From positions 1 through 33,370 of the forward strand of contig JANYKZ010000041.1 in assembly GCA_025361505.1 (NCBI GenBank): 33,370 nucleotides of DNA, written 5' to 3'. The stretch's first letter is position 1. Every line of letters starts with the position of its first letter. Position numbers and translations under genes: made by a program. This DNA comes from Coriobacteriia bacterium (GTDB lineage Bacteria > Actinomycetota > Coriobacteriia > Anaerosomatales > PALSA-660). Shown in pieces: positions 1 through 6,833 of the stretch. The notes under the pieces were generated by a model, which was given only the letters and a program-made list of their open reading frames with translations, ran no database searches and was not told the origin of the DNA.

Positions 1-1
1 A

Positions 2-34
2 GAGGGGCCCCGGGCGACGAGCCCGGGGCCCCTC
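2..34. terminator. Perfect 14-bp hairpin upstream of uraA
   Basis: Bases 2-15 (GAGGGGCCCCGGGC) are exactly complementary to 21-34, with loop GACGA. No T-run follows on the plus strand. It is either the terminator of a gene to the left of the window or an attenuator-like structure in the uraA leader. It ends 33 bases before the uraA GTG, so it could be in the same transcript. Confidence 0.55.
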
Positions 35-67
35 GTCAAGACAACGAATGGGAGGTGGGAGAGTAAC

Positions 68-1402
68 GTGGCATTCGACCGGATAATCCAGACTGACGAG
101 AAGCTTCCGATCCTGCAGGCGATCCCGCTGTCGCTGCAGCATCTGATGGCCATGTTCGGCGCGACCGTCCTGGTACCGATCCTGACCGGCCTCGATCCCG
201 GCGTCGGACTCATGACCTCGGGCATCGGCACGCTGCTGTACCTGATCTGCACCCGCAACAAGATCCCGAGCTACCTCGGCTCCAGCTTCGCCTTCATCGG
301 ACCCCTGATCGCCGTGGGCGGCGGCGCCGCCGCGATCGCGGGCGGCCACGGCCACCTGCCCGAAGCGCTCGGCGGTCTGGTCGCCGCCGGTGTCGTCTAC
401 ATGATCGTCGCAGGATTCGTCAAGGTGTTCGGCACCGGCTGGCTGAGCAAGCTTCTGCCGCCGGCGCTCGTCGGGGCCGTGGTCATCGTCATCGGCCTCG
501 GCCTGTCGGCCACGGCCATCAAGATGGCGATGTTCCCGATGTCCGATCCGACCCAGGGCGTCAACCTTGTCGGCCTCGCCGTCGCGTTAATCACCCTCGC
601 TTCGGCGGTCGCGTTCTCCTCGTACTTCAAGGGCTTCCTCAAGACGATCCCGATCCTGATGGGGATCATCGTCGGTTACGTGATCTCGATCCCGCTCGGC
701 CTGGTCAGCTTCGCCGGCATCGCGAAGGCGGGGTGGATCGGACTTCCGAATGTCACGTTCCCCAGGTTCGACATCACGGCCATAGCGATCATCGCGCCGG
801 TCGCCATCGTGGTCATCGTCGAGCACATCGGTCACCTGCTGGTCATCAACGAGATCACGGGCAAGGACTTCACCCCGATGCTGCCGGAGTCGCTCTTCGG
901 CGACGGAATCGCTACGGCGGTGTCCGGCCTCCTCGGCGGCACGCCCTCAACGACCTACGCTGAGAACATCGGCGTCATGGCGGTCACGAAGGTCTACGCG
1001 ACCCAGCTGTTCTGGTACGCAGGCGCCTTCGCGTTCCTCATCGGCGGCTTCATCCCCAAGTTCGGTGCGGCGATCTCCTCGATCCCGACGCCGGTCATGG
1101 GCGGCATCTCTCTGCTGCTGTTCGGCCTCATCGCCTCCAGCGGCCTTCGTCTGCTCGTGAAGAGCGGCATCGACTACAGCCACAGCCGCAACCTGATCAT
1201 GTCCTCGGTGGTCCTGGTCATCGGCATCGGCATGGAGACCGGCGGGTTCTCGATCCCTCTGGGCAAGTACTCCATCCCGGGTATGGCCTTGGCGACCTTC
1301 ATCGGCATCATCCTGAACCTCATCCTGCCGAAGGAGCCGACGGGCCTGGCCATAGATTCGCCGGACTTCACCGGCGAATCTCAGGCGGAGGCGGGCGAGT
1401 AG
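68..1402 (+). CDS. uraA: Uracil permease (NCS2 family nucleobase:cation symporter)
   Basis: A 444-aa polytopic membrane protein expected to import uracil with protons across the cytoplasmic membrane for pyrimidine salvage. Family hallmarks are present: GSSFAFI near residue 72, VEHIGH with the acidic substrate-binding residue E252, and GGTPSTTYAENIGVMA with E299, matching the two essential glutamates of E. coli UraA. Hydrophobic segments run through nearly the whole chain, consistent with the 14-helix fold, and the length is normal. The start is GTG at 68 because GGAGGTGG at 51-58 lies nine bases upstream. An upstream ATG at 48 is out of frame. The gene is flanked by strong hairpins (2-34 and 1462-1504), so it looks monocistronic. 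Xanthine transport is a possible alternative, but the motifs are closest to UraA. Confidence 0.93.
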   Translation: MAFDRIIQTDEKLPILQAIPLSLQHLMAMFGATVLVPILTGLDPGVGLMTSGIGTLLYLICTRNKIPSYLGSSFAFIGPLIAVGGGAAAIAGGHGHLPEALGGLVAAGVVYMIVAGFVKVFGTGWLSKLLPPALVGAVVIVIGLGLSATAIKMAMFPMSDPTQGVNLVGLAVALITLASAVAFSSYFKGFLKTIPILMGIIVGYVISIPLGLVSFAGIAKAGWIGLPNVTFPRFDITAIAIIAPVAIVVIVEHIGHLLVINEITGKDFTPMLPESLFGDGIATAVSGLLGGTPSTTYAENIGVMAVTKVYATQLFWYAGAFAFLIGGFIPKFGAAISSIPTPVMGGISLLLFGLIASSGLRLLVKSGIDYSHSRNLIMSSVVLVIGIGMETGGFSIPLGKYSIPGMALATFIGIILNLILPKEPTGLAIDSPDFTGESQAEAGE

Positions 1403-1461
1403 CGGGACCCCATACGGCGAAGCCGCGCCTGTGGCCGACACAGACGCGCTTTGACACCAAG

Positions 1462-1504
1462 GATCGGCCCCGGACTGCGGCTCAACCGCGGCCCGGGGCC
1501 GATC
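1462..1504 (+). terminator. Hairpin terminator after uraA
   Basis: GATCGGCCCCGG at 1462-1473 pairs perfectly with 1493-1504. Within the loop a second 4-bp stem (GCGG at 1477-1480 with CCGC at 1486-1489) can form. The hairpin lies 60 bases past the uraA stop. A T-rich tail is lacking, as at most hairpins in this window. Its GGCCCCGG core is also found in the hairpin at 2-34. Confidence 0.6.
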
Positions 1505-1525
1505 AGGTTCATGGGAGTCTCTGTC

Positions 1526-1545
1526 GCGGATCCGCCGCGATCCGC
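1526..1545. repeat. Small inverted repeat
   Basis: GCGGATC at 1526-1532 pairs perfectly with GATCCGC at 1539-1545 around the loop CGCCGC. It lies between the uraA terminator and the dif-like site. Role unknown; it may add to bidirectional termination. Confidence 0.4.
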
Positions 1546-1575
1546 ATGCGTACGTCGTCCGTGCGCCCGCCACCG

Positions 1576-1605
1576 CGTCGCACCGCGCTAGGTGCGCATG
1601 CGACG
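1576..1605 (-). terminator. Hairpin, likely terminator for the minus-strand cluster
   Basis: CGTCGCA at 1576-1582 pairs with TGCGACG at 1599-1605. Alternatively CGCACC at 1579-1584 pairs with GGTGCG at 1591-1596. It sits about 180 bases beyond the stop of the last gene of the ior cluster and on the far side of the dif-like site. It has no U-tract, so the terminator call is an inference. Confidence 0.4.
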
Positions 1606-1685
1606 TGGATGGAAGGACGACATTTGACAGGACAGCGAAACGAGCGCGAGGGAGCCCCCTCCGCGCTCGCGCCCTCCCGTACTGT

Positions 1686-1713
1686 ACGCCTGATAATACA
1701 TCTTATGTAAAGT
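1686..1713. other. dif: Putative dif site (XerC/XerD recombination, chromosome terminus)
   Basis: This AT-rich 28-bp element sits in an intergenic region between convergent genes. It divides as an 11-bp left arm ACGCCTGATAA, a 6-bp centre TACATC and an 11-bp right arm TTATGTAAAGT. The right arm matches the conserved XerD-binding arm closely: 9 of 11 with E. coli TTATGTTAAAT, and one difference from the B. subtilis arm as I recall it. The left arm keeps the ATAA end and is weaker (5 of 11 with E. coli). Gene orientation switches here from plus (left) to a long minus run (right), as expected where leading strands converge. Genome-wide confirmation is not possible from this window. Confidence 0.7.
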
Positions 1714-1785
1714 CAACTTCGTGGGAGCTATCCCCTTCCTACAGGGACATCTCACTTGGAGCGCGGTCACGAAGCCGGGCGGCGA

Positions 1786-2094
1786 CTACACCTCAGCCGG
1801 GAAGTACCGCTCTTCGAACTCTGAGCGCGTCAGTCCAGCCAGATCCTCGTCAGCGGCCGCGAGCGCCTCGTAGGCGTCGTCGCGGCTGTCGAACGTCCCG
1901 AGCGGCGTCGTGTCCTCGCTGTCGTCGAGCGACACTGCTTCGACGCGGAAGGTCTCGCCCTCGGCCGGCGCGGGCGCCTGAGGGCGCCGGTAGAGGATGT
2001 CCTCCCGCCACTCGAAGTCGGGCCCGTCGATCGTTTCGAGATGCGTCAGCCGCAGCCGATAGAAGTCTCCGGCCGCTCCGATGCCTGTGGCCAT
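1786..2094 (-). CDS. Hypothetical protein, 102 aa
   Basis: I do not recognise this family. It is a small acidic soluble protein with no signal peptide, membrane segment or cysteine. The N-terminal part is probably beta-rich (FYRLRLTHLETIDG). The C-terminal third (residues 68-100) looks helical and is rich in Asp, Glu and Ala. It starts with ATG at 2094, preceded by GAGGAG at a normal distance. The stop of the SH3b gene lies 22 bases upstream, so it is probably the last gene of the ior/paaK cluster. It is the minus-strand gene nearest to the dif-like element. A real gene is supported by the ribosome-binding site and compact spacing; function is unknown. Confidence 0.7.
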   Translation of the reverse strand: MATGIGAAGDFYRLRLTHLETIDGPDFEWREDILYRRPQAPAPAEGETFRVEAVSLDDSEDTTPLGTFDSRDDAYEALAAADEDLAGLTRSEFEERYFPAEV

Positions 2095-2116
2095 GTCGAA
2101 CGCTCCTCGGTCTCGG

Positions 2117-2530
2117 CTACTTCTTGCGGATCTCGACGGTCTTGACCGAGTTCTCGATCCAGCCGATGTGGCCGCTCGGGTCCTTGACGCGCAGCCAGCT
2201 GTCCGTCCGGTTCAGGACCTGGAGCGTGATGCCCTTCTTGACGGTCGACAGGACCTGGGCCCCCGCGTTATCGGCGGCGCGCAGCTGGATGCCGTCCACC
2301 CTCGTCACGGCCACCGTCGAGGTGACCACGGTCGTCGCACTGGTGTCCGCCGAAGGCGTCGCGACGGCCGCGGCCCCGGTCGGCGTCGAAGAGGCGACGG
2401 TCCTCAGTGATACCTGGAAGCCCAACCAGATCGCGAAACCAGCCGCCAGCAGAACCGCCAGCGCCACCCAGGCGCCCACCTGCTTCAGAACCCGGAGTCC
2501 CGGTTGCGCCGTGCCGTATCCGTCGTCCAT
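2117..2530 (-). CDS. Membrane-anchored SH3b (bacterial SH3-like) domain protein
   Basis: A 137-aa protein with a short cytoplasmic N-terminus, one membrane helix at about residues 18-42, a Thr/Ser/Ala-rich linker (about 45-75), and a C-terminal SH3b-like domain (about 76-135). The domain shows the usual pattern: an early LRA followed by an LSTVKKG turn, then WLRVKDPSGHIGWI near the end. Such domains often bind peptidoglycan, so an extracytoplasmic wall-binding role is likely. No catalytic domain is attached. It starts with ATG at 2530 after a GAGGGGG site and lies 42 bases downstream of paaK, so it is probably co-transcribed, although a functional link to aryl-CoA metabolism is not obvious. 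Confidence 0.75.
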   Translation of the reverse strand: MDDGYGTAQPGLRVLKQVGAWVALAVLLAAGFAIWLGFQVSLRTVASSTPTGAAAVATPSADTSATTVVTSTVAVTRVDGIQLRAADNAGAQVLSTVKKGITLQVLNRTDSWLRVKDPSGHIGWIENSVKTVEIRKK

Positions 2531-2572
2531 CGTTCAACGCCCCCTCGCCGCCCCGGATCCCCCCGCGCGGTC

Positions 2573-3874
2573 CTACTCGGCAGAACGATCGTCGACCACG
2601 CGCCGCGCCTTGCCGGCAGTGCGCTCAACGGTGCCGGGCTCGACGAGCGTCACCTTCACGCTCAGCCCCAGCACGCTGTTCAGTCTATCCGATACATTCC
2701 CCTCGAACGCGACCATGTCCGCCATGACGTCCGAGAACACCTCCTCGGCGACCTCCACGCGGACCTCCATGCGGTCCATGCCGTGCTCCCGCTCGACCAC
2801 GATCTGGTAGTGCGGAGCGATGCCCTCGATGGCCAGCAGCGTGTCCTCCACCTGGCTCGGGAACACGTTGACGCCTCGCACGATCACCATGTCGTCAGTG
2901 CGGTGGCGCACCTTCCGCATGCGCAGCGTGGTGCGACCGCACGCACAGACGCTCCGGTCGAGCGATGTCAGGTCGTGGGTCCGGTAGCGCAGCACCGGGC
3001 AGGCTTCCCTGGTCAGAGTGGTGAGCACCAGCTCCCCCTCCTCCCCCTCCCCGCGTGGTTCGCCCGTTTCGGGGTCGACGACTTCTGCCAAGAAATGGTC
3101 CTCATTGACATGAAGCCCACAGCGGCATTCGCACTCCCCCGCGACTCCGGGCCCCATGACCTCCGTCAGCCCGTAGTTGTCGGTGGCGGTGATGTGCAGC
3201 CGGCTCTCGATCTCGGCGCGCAGGCGCTCCCCGCACGGCTCGCCTCCGAACAGGCCCACGCGCAGGGGCAGCCGCGAGAAGTCGATGCCCGCGCGCTCCC
3301 CCACCTCGGCGAGGTAGAGCGCGTAGCTCGGCGTGCCGACGATGGCGGTCGTTCCGAAGTCCCTCATCATCATCAGGTGCCGCTCGGTGTTGCCCGATCC
3401 CGCCGGGATCACCGTGGCGCCGATGCGCTCCATGCCGTAGTGCATCCCCCACCCTCCGGTGAACATGCCGTAGAGGAAAGCCATCTGGACGCGGTCCTTG
3501 TCGGTCACGCCGGCGGCCGACGCGATGCGGGCCGTGCACTCGGCCCACGTGTCGAGGTCGCCCTTCGTGTAGCCGACCACGATCGGCTTTCCGGTCGTGC
3601 CCGAGCTCGAGTGCAGACGGACCACCCGCTCGACGGGGACGGCGAACATGCCGAACGGGTAGGTGTCGCGCAGGTCGAGCTTGTCGGTGAACGGCAGCCG
3701 CTCGAGATCGCCAAGCGCACGGAGGTCGCCGGGCTTCACTCCCCGTGCGTCGAAGAGCGCGCGGTAGTGCGGGATCCGCTCGTAGGCCCAGGAGACGGCT
3801 CTCTGCAATCTCTGCAGCTGCAGCGCATCGAGCGCCGCGCGCGGCATGGTCTCGTGTTCGGGATCCCGGATCAC
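2573..3874 (-). CDS. paaK: Phenylacetate-CoA ligase (copy 1)
   Basis: A 433-aa AMP-forming acyl-CoA ligase of the PaaK group, expected to convert phenylacetate or another aryl acid, ATP and CoA to the acyl-CoA in the cytoplasm. The adenylate-forming P-loop SSSGTTGKP is at residues 89-97 with K96. NYGLTEVMGPG and RYRTHDL follow in the middle of the protein. The C-terminal subdomain carries VRGVNVFPSQVE and ends with the likely catalytic lysine K422 in AGKARRVVD. CxC pairs in the middle (ECECRCG and CACGR) may bind zinc, as seen in this family. GTG at 3874 is the chosen start because the N-terminus then lines up with the paralogue at 20514; an ATG at 3847 is an alternative. It lies 42 bases after the ACT gene and downstream of iorAB, suggesting aryl-acetyl-CoA formation or reassimilation. 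Confidence 0.92.
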   Translation of the reverse strand: MIRDPEHETMPRAALDALQLQRLQRAVSWAYERIPHYRALFDARGVKPGDLRALGDLERLPFTDKLDLRDTYPFGMFAVPVERVVRLHSSSGTTGKPIVVGYTKGDLDTWAECTARIASAAGVTDKDRVQMAFLYGMFTGGWGMHYGMERIGATVIPAGSGNTERHLMMMRDFGTTAIVGTPSYALYLAEVGERAGIDFSRLPLRVGLFGGEPCGERLRAEIESRLHITATDNYGLTEVMGPGVAGECECRCGLHVNEDHFLAEVVDPETGEPRGEGEEGELVLTTLTREACPVLRYRTHDLTSLDRSVCACGRTTLRMRKVRHRTDDMVIVRGVNVFPSQVEDTLLAIEGIAPHYQIVVEREHGMDRMEVRVEVAEEVFSDVMADMVAFEGNVSDRLNSVLGLSVKVTLVEPGTVERTAGKARRVVDDRSAE

Positions 3875-3916
3875 AGCGATCGGTGCCGCCCTTCGGTCGC
3901 TGCGTCGCCGCGGCGA

Positions 3917-4336
3917 CTAACCTGCAGAGATCTCCTCCTGCGTGACGAGCCGGACAGGCCGGTCCTTCAACAGCGCCACGGCCCGCTCGGTCTGCGCGAC
4001 GTTGAGGATCACGTACGTGCCGATGAGCGAGTACACGTACTCGATGTTGACGCCCGCCTCGGAGACGATCTTGAGTACGGAGGCCAAGCCTCCGGGGTGG
4101 TCCGGAAGGTCGACGCAGATGACACCGGTGTCCTTGACCGTGAACCCGGCGTTCTTGAGGACCTCATGGGCCTCCGCGGGCTTGTCGACGATCAGACGCA
4201 GGATTCCGTAGTCGGCCGTGTCGGAGACGGAGAAGCCGCGGATGTTGATGTTCGCCTCGCCGAGCGCCTTCGTCACCTCAGAGACGCGCCCCGACTCATT
4301 CGCGATGAACACCGACAGCTGGATGACTTCGCTCAC
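3917..4336 (-). CDS. Tandem ACT-domain protein (copy 1)
   Basis: A 139-aa protein with two ACT domains (about residues 4-68 and 70-135) and nothing else. ACT domains bind amino acids as dimers, so this is probably a small sensor or regulatory subunit responding to an aromatic or branched-chain amino acid. Typical features are LSVFIANESGRVSEV at the start of domain 1 and DLPDHPGGLASVLKI in domain 2, with the glycine at the ligand-binding turn. It starts with GTG at 4336, directly abutting the TAG stop of iorB at 4337-4339, so translation is probably coupled. Its place between iorB and paaK suggests allosteric or transcriptional control of aryl-pyruvate metabolism; the ligand is unknown. A paralogue is at 20066-20506. 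Confidence 0.88.
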   Translation of the reverse strand: MSEVIQLSVFIANESGRVSEVTKALGEANINIRGFSVSDTADYGILRLIVDKPAEAHEVLKNAGFTVKDTGVICVDLPDHPGGLASVLKIVSEAGVNIEYVYSLIGTYVILNVAQTERAVALLKDRPVRLVTQEEISAG

Positions 4337-4924
4337 CTATCCACACTCCCCTTTCAGACAGGCCGCTCGCCCGAGCTCGAATGCGGCCAGGTTCCCCTGG
4401 ACGGTCTTGGGAGGCACCCGCATCGTGATCACGTCGCGCCAGGCCTGGGCCTCGAACGGCAGCCCCATCGACAGGGCGCCCAGTAGAACGACGTTGGCCG
4501 AGCGGGGCGAGCCGGCCTCGCAGGCGATCTCATCGGCGTCGATCAGGACCGCCCCCTCGAAGGCGAGAGCCGCCTCGACGCCTGTCGGGCTGCCCATCTC
4601 CCCGATCAGGACCGGCAGCGGTTCGATCACGCGGTTGTTCACGACGAGTCGGCCCTCCGGCTTGAGATAGTGCAGCCAGCGCGCCGCCTCGAGGAGTTCG
4701 AAGGAGACGAGGTGGTCGGCGCAGCCCGCGTCGGTCGTGGGCGAGAACACGCGGTCGCCGAAGCGCACGACCGTGTCCACGCTTCCGCCCCGTTGCGACA
4801 TCCCGTGCACCTCGGACAGCTTCACGTCCAACCCCGAGGATGCGGCGACCTTGGCCAAGACGTCCGACGCCAGGATCGTGCCCTGGCCGCCGACGCCGAC
4901 GAGCATGACGGTGGTGACGCTCAC
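4337..4924 (-). CDS. iorB: Indolepyruvate:ferredoxin oxidoreductase, beta subunit
   Basis: A 195-aa gamma-type subunit of the 2-oxoacid:ferredoxin oxidoreductase family. With IorA it oxidatively decarboxylates indolepyruvate, phenylpyruvate and related aryl-pyruvates to aryl-acetyl-CoA, reducing ferredoxin. The N-terminus VMLVGVGGQGTILASDVLA is the classic glycine-rich start of this subunit, followed by EVHGMSQRGGSV, a family hallmark. The longer open frame back to 5098 is rejected: GTG at 4922-4924 overlaps the iorA TGA stop (GTGA) and starts exactly at the conserved domain. The gene is followed without a gap by the ACT gene. Length and order are typical of iorAB operons in anaerobes. Confidence 0.93.
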   Translation of the reverse strand: MSVTTVMLVGVGGQGTILASDVLAKVAASSGLDVKLSEVHGMSQRGGSVDTVVRFGDRVFSPTTDAGCADHLVSFELLEAARWLHYLKPEGRLVVNNRVIEPLPVLIGEMGSPTGVEAALAFEGAVLIDADEIACEAGSPRSANVVLLGALSMGLPFEAQAWRDVITMRVPPKTVQGNLAAFELGRAACLKGECG

Positions 4925-6681
4925 AGGACGCTCCCGATGTCGCACGAGCGCCCGGTCCGCACGATCGCACCGTACGTGCACACCTGCACACACTGGCGGC
5001 AGCCGACGCACGACTCCGGGTCGATGGACGCCTTGCTGCTCGCGTCGCGGCTGATGGCGGGGCATCCCAACCGGATGCAGATCCCGCAGGCGGTGCACGC
5101 CGACTCATCGACCGCGAACGGGTCGGGCCGGTCTCGGTTGAGCAAGGCGCACGGGGCCTTGGCAATCACGACAGAAACGCCCTCGTGCTCGACCGCCAGG
5201 CGCAGCGCCTTCTCCGTGGGGCGGAACAGGTTCGGGTCGACCGTGTGCACGTCGTCGACGCCGAGGGCGCGGACCACGGCCTCGATGTCGATCTCGGGGG
5301 CCGGTGCGCCCGACAGGGTGCGTCCGGTGAACGGGTTGTCCTGGTGGCCGGTCATCGCGGTGATGCGGTTGTCGAGCACGACGATGGTCTCGGAGCCGCC
5401 GTTGTAGACGGCGCCCAGAAGCCCGGTGAGTCCGGAGTGGGCGAAGGTCGAGTCTCCGATCACGGCGACGACGGGACGGGACTCGGGAGCGCCTCCCGCC
5501 AAAGCGAAACCATGGGCCATGCTGATCGACGCGCCCATGCACACGCAGCTGTCCATGGCCCCCAACGGCGGCAGCGCCGCGAGGGTGTAGCAACCGATGT
5601 CGCCCGTGACGACCGCATCCATCTCGCGCAGCGCGCGAAACACGCCGCGATGCGGACAGCCGGGGCACAGCATCGGCGGCCGGGCGGGCAGGTCGGTCAT
5701 CGGTGCGCGCTTCGCGGGCGCCGCGGCGCCGAAGGCCGCCGCGACGGCTCCGGCGCTCAGCTCCCCTACGTGGGAAAGTCCGGCGTCATCGACCTCGATG
5801 CCCATCGCCCGCACCGCGTCGAGCAAGTACGGGTCGAGCTCCTCCACCACGACGAGCCTGCCGACGCGCGACGCGAACTCGCGGATGCGCTGTTCCGGAA
5901 GCGGGAAGACCATGCCCAGCTTGAGCGTGGATGCGTCAGGCAGGACCTCGCGCACGTACTCGTACGGTATGCCGGCGGTGATGATACCCAGGGAGGTATC
6001 ACGCAACTCCTCCCGGGTGAACTCGCATGTCTCGCTTCTCTCGGTCGCGACGGCGAGCCGCCGCTCCAGATCGACGCGTCGGATCTTGGCGGCGCCCGGC
6101 ATCATGACCCACTTCGGCCGTGAGGTGCGATAGCGTTCCCTCTCCGCCTCCGACCGCTCCCCCGTCTCGACCAGGCCCTTGCCGTGCGAGAGCCGCGTCG
6201 TTGATCGAAGCAGGACGGGCATGTCGAGCTCCTCGGACAACTCGAACGCGTGCCGGGACATGGCAAGCGCTTCGGCGCTGTCGGAGGGTTCGAGGATCGG
6301 GATCTTGCCGAAGGGCCCCCAGCGACGGCTGTCCTGCTCGTTCTGGGAGGAATGCATGCCGGGGTCGTCCCCGACCACCACGACGAGGCCGCCGCCGACG
6401 CCCGTGTACGCGACCGTCATGAGCGGGTCGGACGCGACGTTAAGACCGACATGCTTCATGGTGGCGAGGGCGCGGGCGCCCGCAAGACTGGCGCCGATGG
6501 CCACCTCGAGGGCGACCTTCTCGTTGGGCGCCCACTCACAGCGGACGCCGGACTTGCGTACGAGGTTCTCGAGGATCTCGGTGGAGGGGGTGCCGGGATA
6601 GGCGGCCCCGACGACCACGCCCGCCTCCCAGGCGCCCTGCGCGATCGCTTCGTTGCCGGAGAGCAGCGTGGGCACGGGCAC
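4921..6681 (-). CDS. iorA: Indolepyruvate:ferredoxin oxidoreductase, alpha subunit
   Basis: A 586-aa catalytic subunit. The pyrimidine-binding domain is N-terminal (LLSGNEAIAQGAWEAG, YPGTPSTEI). The thiamine diphosphate domain follows, with CPGCPHR at 339-345, GDIGCYTL at 360-367, and the GDS(409-411)...N438 metal/diphosphate motif. The C-terminus has two [4Fe-4S] clusters ligated by C529, C532, C535, C540 and C558, C561, C564, C568. The reaction is aryl-pyruvate + CoA + oxidised ferredoxin to aryl-acetyl-CoA + CO2 + reduced ferredoxin, in amino-acid fermentation or, in reverse, synthesis. GTG at 6681 is preceded by AAAGGA. An extended -10 element at 6736-6744 gives it a plausible own promoter, making it the first gene of the cluster. 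Oxygen sensitivity of these enzymes supports an anaerobic host. Confidence 0.95.
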   Translation of the reverse strand: MPVPTLLSGNEAIAQGAWEAGVVVGAAYPGTPSTEILENLVRKSGVRCEWAPNEKVALEVAIGASLAGARALATMKHVGLNVASDPLMTVAYTGVGGGLVVVVGDDPGMHSSQNEQDSRRWGPFGKIPILEPSDSAEALAMSRHAFELSEELDMPVLLRSTTRLSHGKGLVETGERSEAERERYRTSRPKWVMMPGAAKIRRVDLERRLAVATERSETCEFTREELRDTSLGIITAGIPYEYVREVLPDASTLKLGMVFPLPEQRIREFASRVGRLVVVEELDPYLLDAVRAMGIEVDDAGLSHVGELSAGAVAAAFGAAAPAKRAPMTDLPARPPMLCPGCPHRGVFRALREMDAVVTGDIGCYTLAALPPLGAMDSCVCMGASISMAHGFALAGGAPESRPVVAVIGDSTFAHSGLTGLLGAVYNGGSETIVVLDNRITAMTGHQDNPFTGRTLSGAPAPEIDIEAVVRALGVDDVHTVDPNLFRPTEKALRLAVEHEGVSVVIAKAPCALLNRDRPDPFAVDESACTACGICIRLGCPAISRDASSKASIDPESCVGCRQCVQVCTYGAIVRTGRSCDIGSVL

Positions 6682-6735
6682 CGGGTCCTTTCGAACGGAC
6701 TGCGTCGAATGGCGAGCCTGGGTCGAATGAGGCGG

Positions 6736-6744
6736 ATTCTACCA
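6736..6744 (-). promoter_or_regulatory. Extended -10 promoter element for iorA operon
   Basis: On the minus strand the sequence reads TGGTAGAAT, an extended -10 (TGn followed by TAGAAT). It is 55 bases upstream of the iorA GTG, leaving a leader of roughly 45-50 bases. No good -35 hexamer is visible at 17 bp, which is tolerable for extended -10 promoters. Confidence 0.5.
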
Positions 6745-6788
6745 TAGGCTCCGCGCGGGTCGCGGCTGGGAGGGCGGCACTTAGAGGC

Positions 6789-6805
6789 CCGTCGGGAGCC
6801 GACGG
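6789..6805 (-). terminator. Hairpin after NlpC/P60 gene
   Basis: CCGTCGG at 6789-6795 pairs perfectly with CCGACGG at 6799-6805 around a 3-base loop. It lies about 30 bases beyond the stop of the NlpC/P60 gene and before the iorA promoter. There is no U-tract, so efficiency is uncertain. Confidence 0.45.
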
Positions 6806-6833
6806 CATCGGGCGGATGCGCACCGTGCAGTCG

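Larger units (their letters stand above)
1403..1785. other. Intergenic region between convergent genes, with hairpins and a dif-like site
   Basis: This is the only stretch above 300 bp without a gene. It separates uraA (+) from the minus-strand cluster that ends at 1786. It contains three inverted repeats (1462-1504, 1526-1545 and 1576-1605) and an AT-rich patch around 1690-1720 that stands out in otherwise GC-rich sequence and holds the dif-like element. No credible gene was found: open frames here continue neighbouring frames and have no ribosome-binding site. Confidence 0.8.

Noticed and set aside
1695-1716. Minus-strand promoter reading of the AT-rich patch (TTGACT with TATTAT)
   Set aside because: The spacing between the two hexamers is only about 12 bases and it would fire toward uraA's 3' end; the dif arrangement explains the sequence better.
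2504-4486. 660-aa plus-strand open frame across the paaK region
   Set aside because: Antisense shadow of paaK and the ACT gene. High GC leaves long opposite-strand frames open; the translation has no recognisable domain, is rich in Arg/His/Asp/Val, and has no credible ribosome-binding site.
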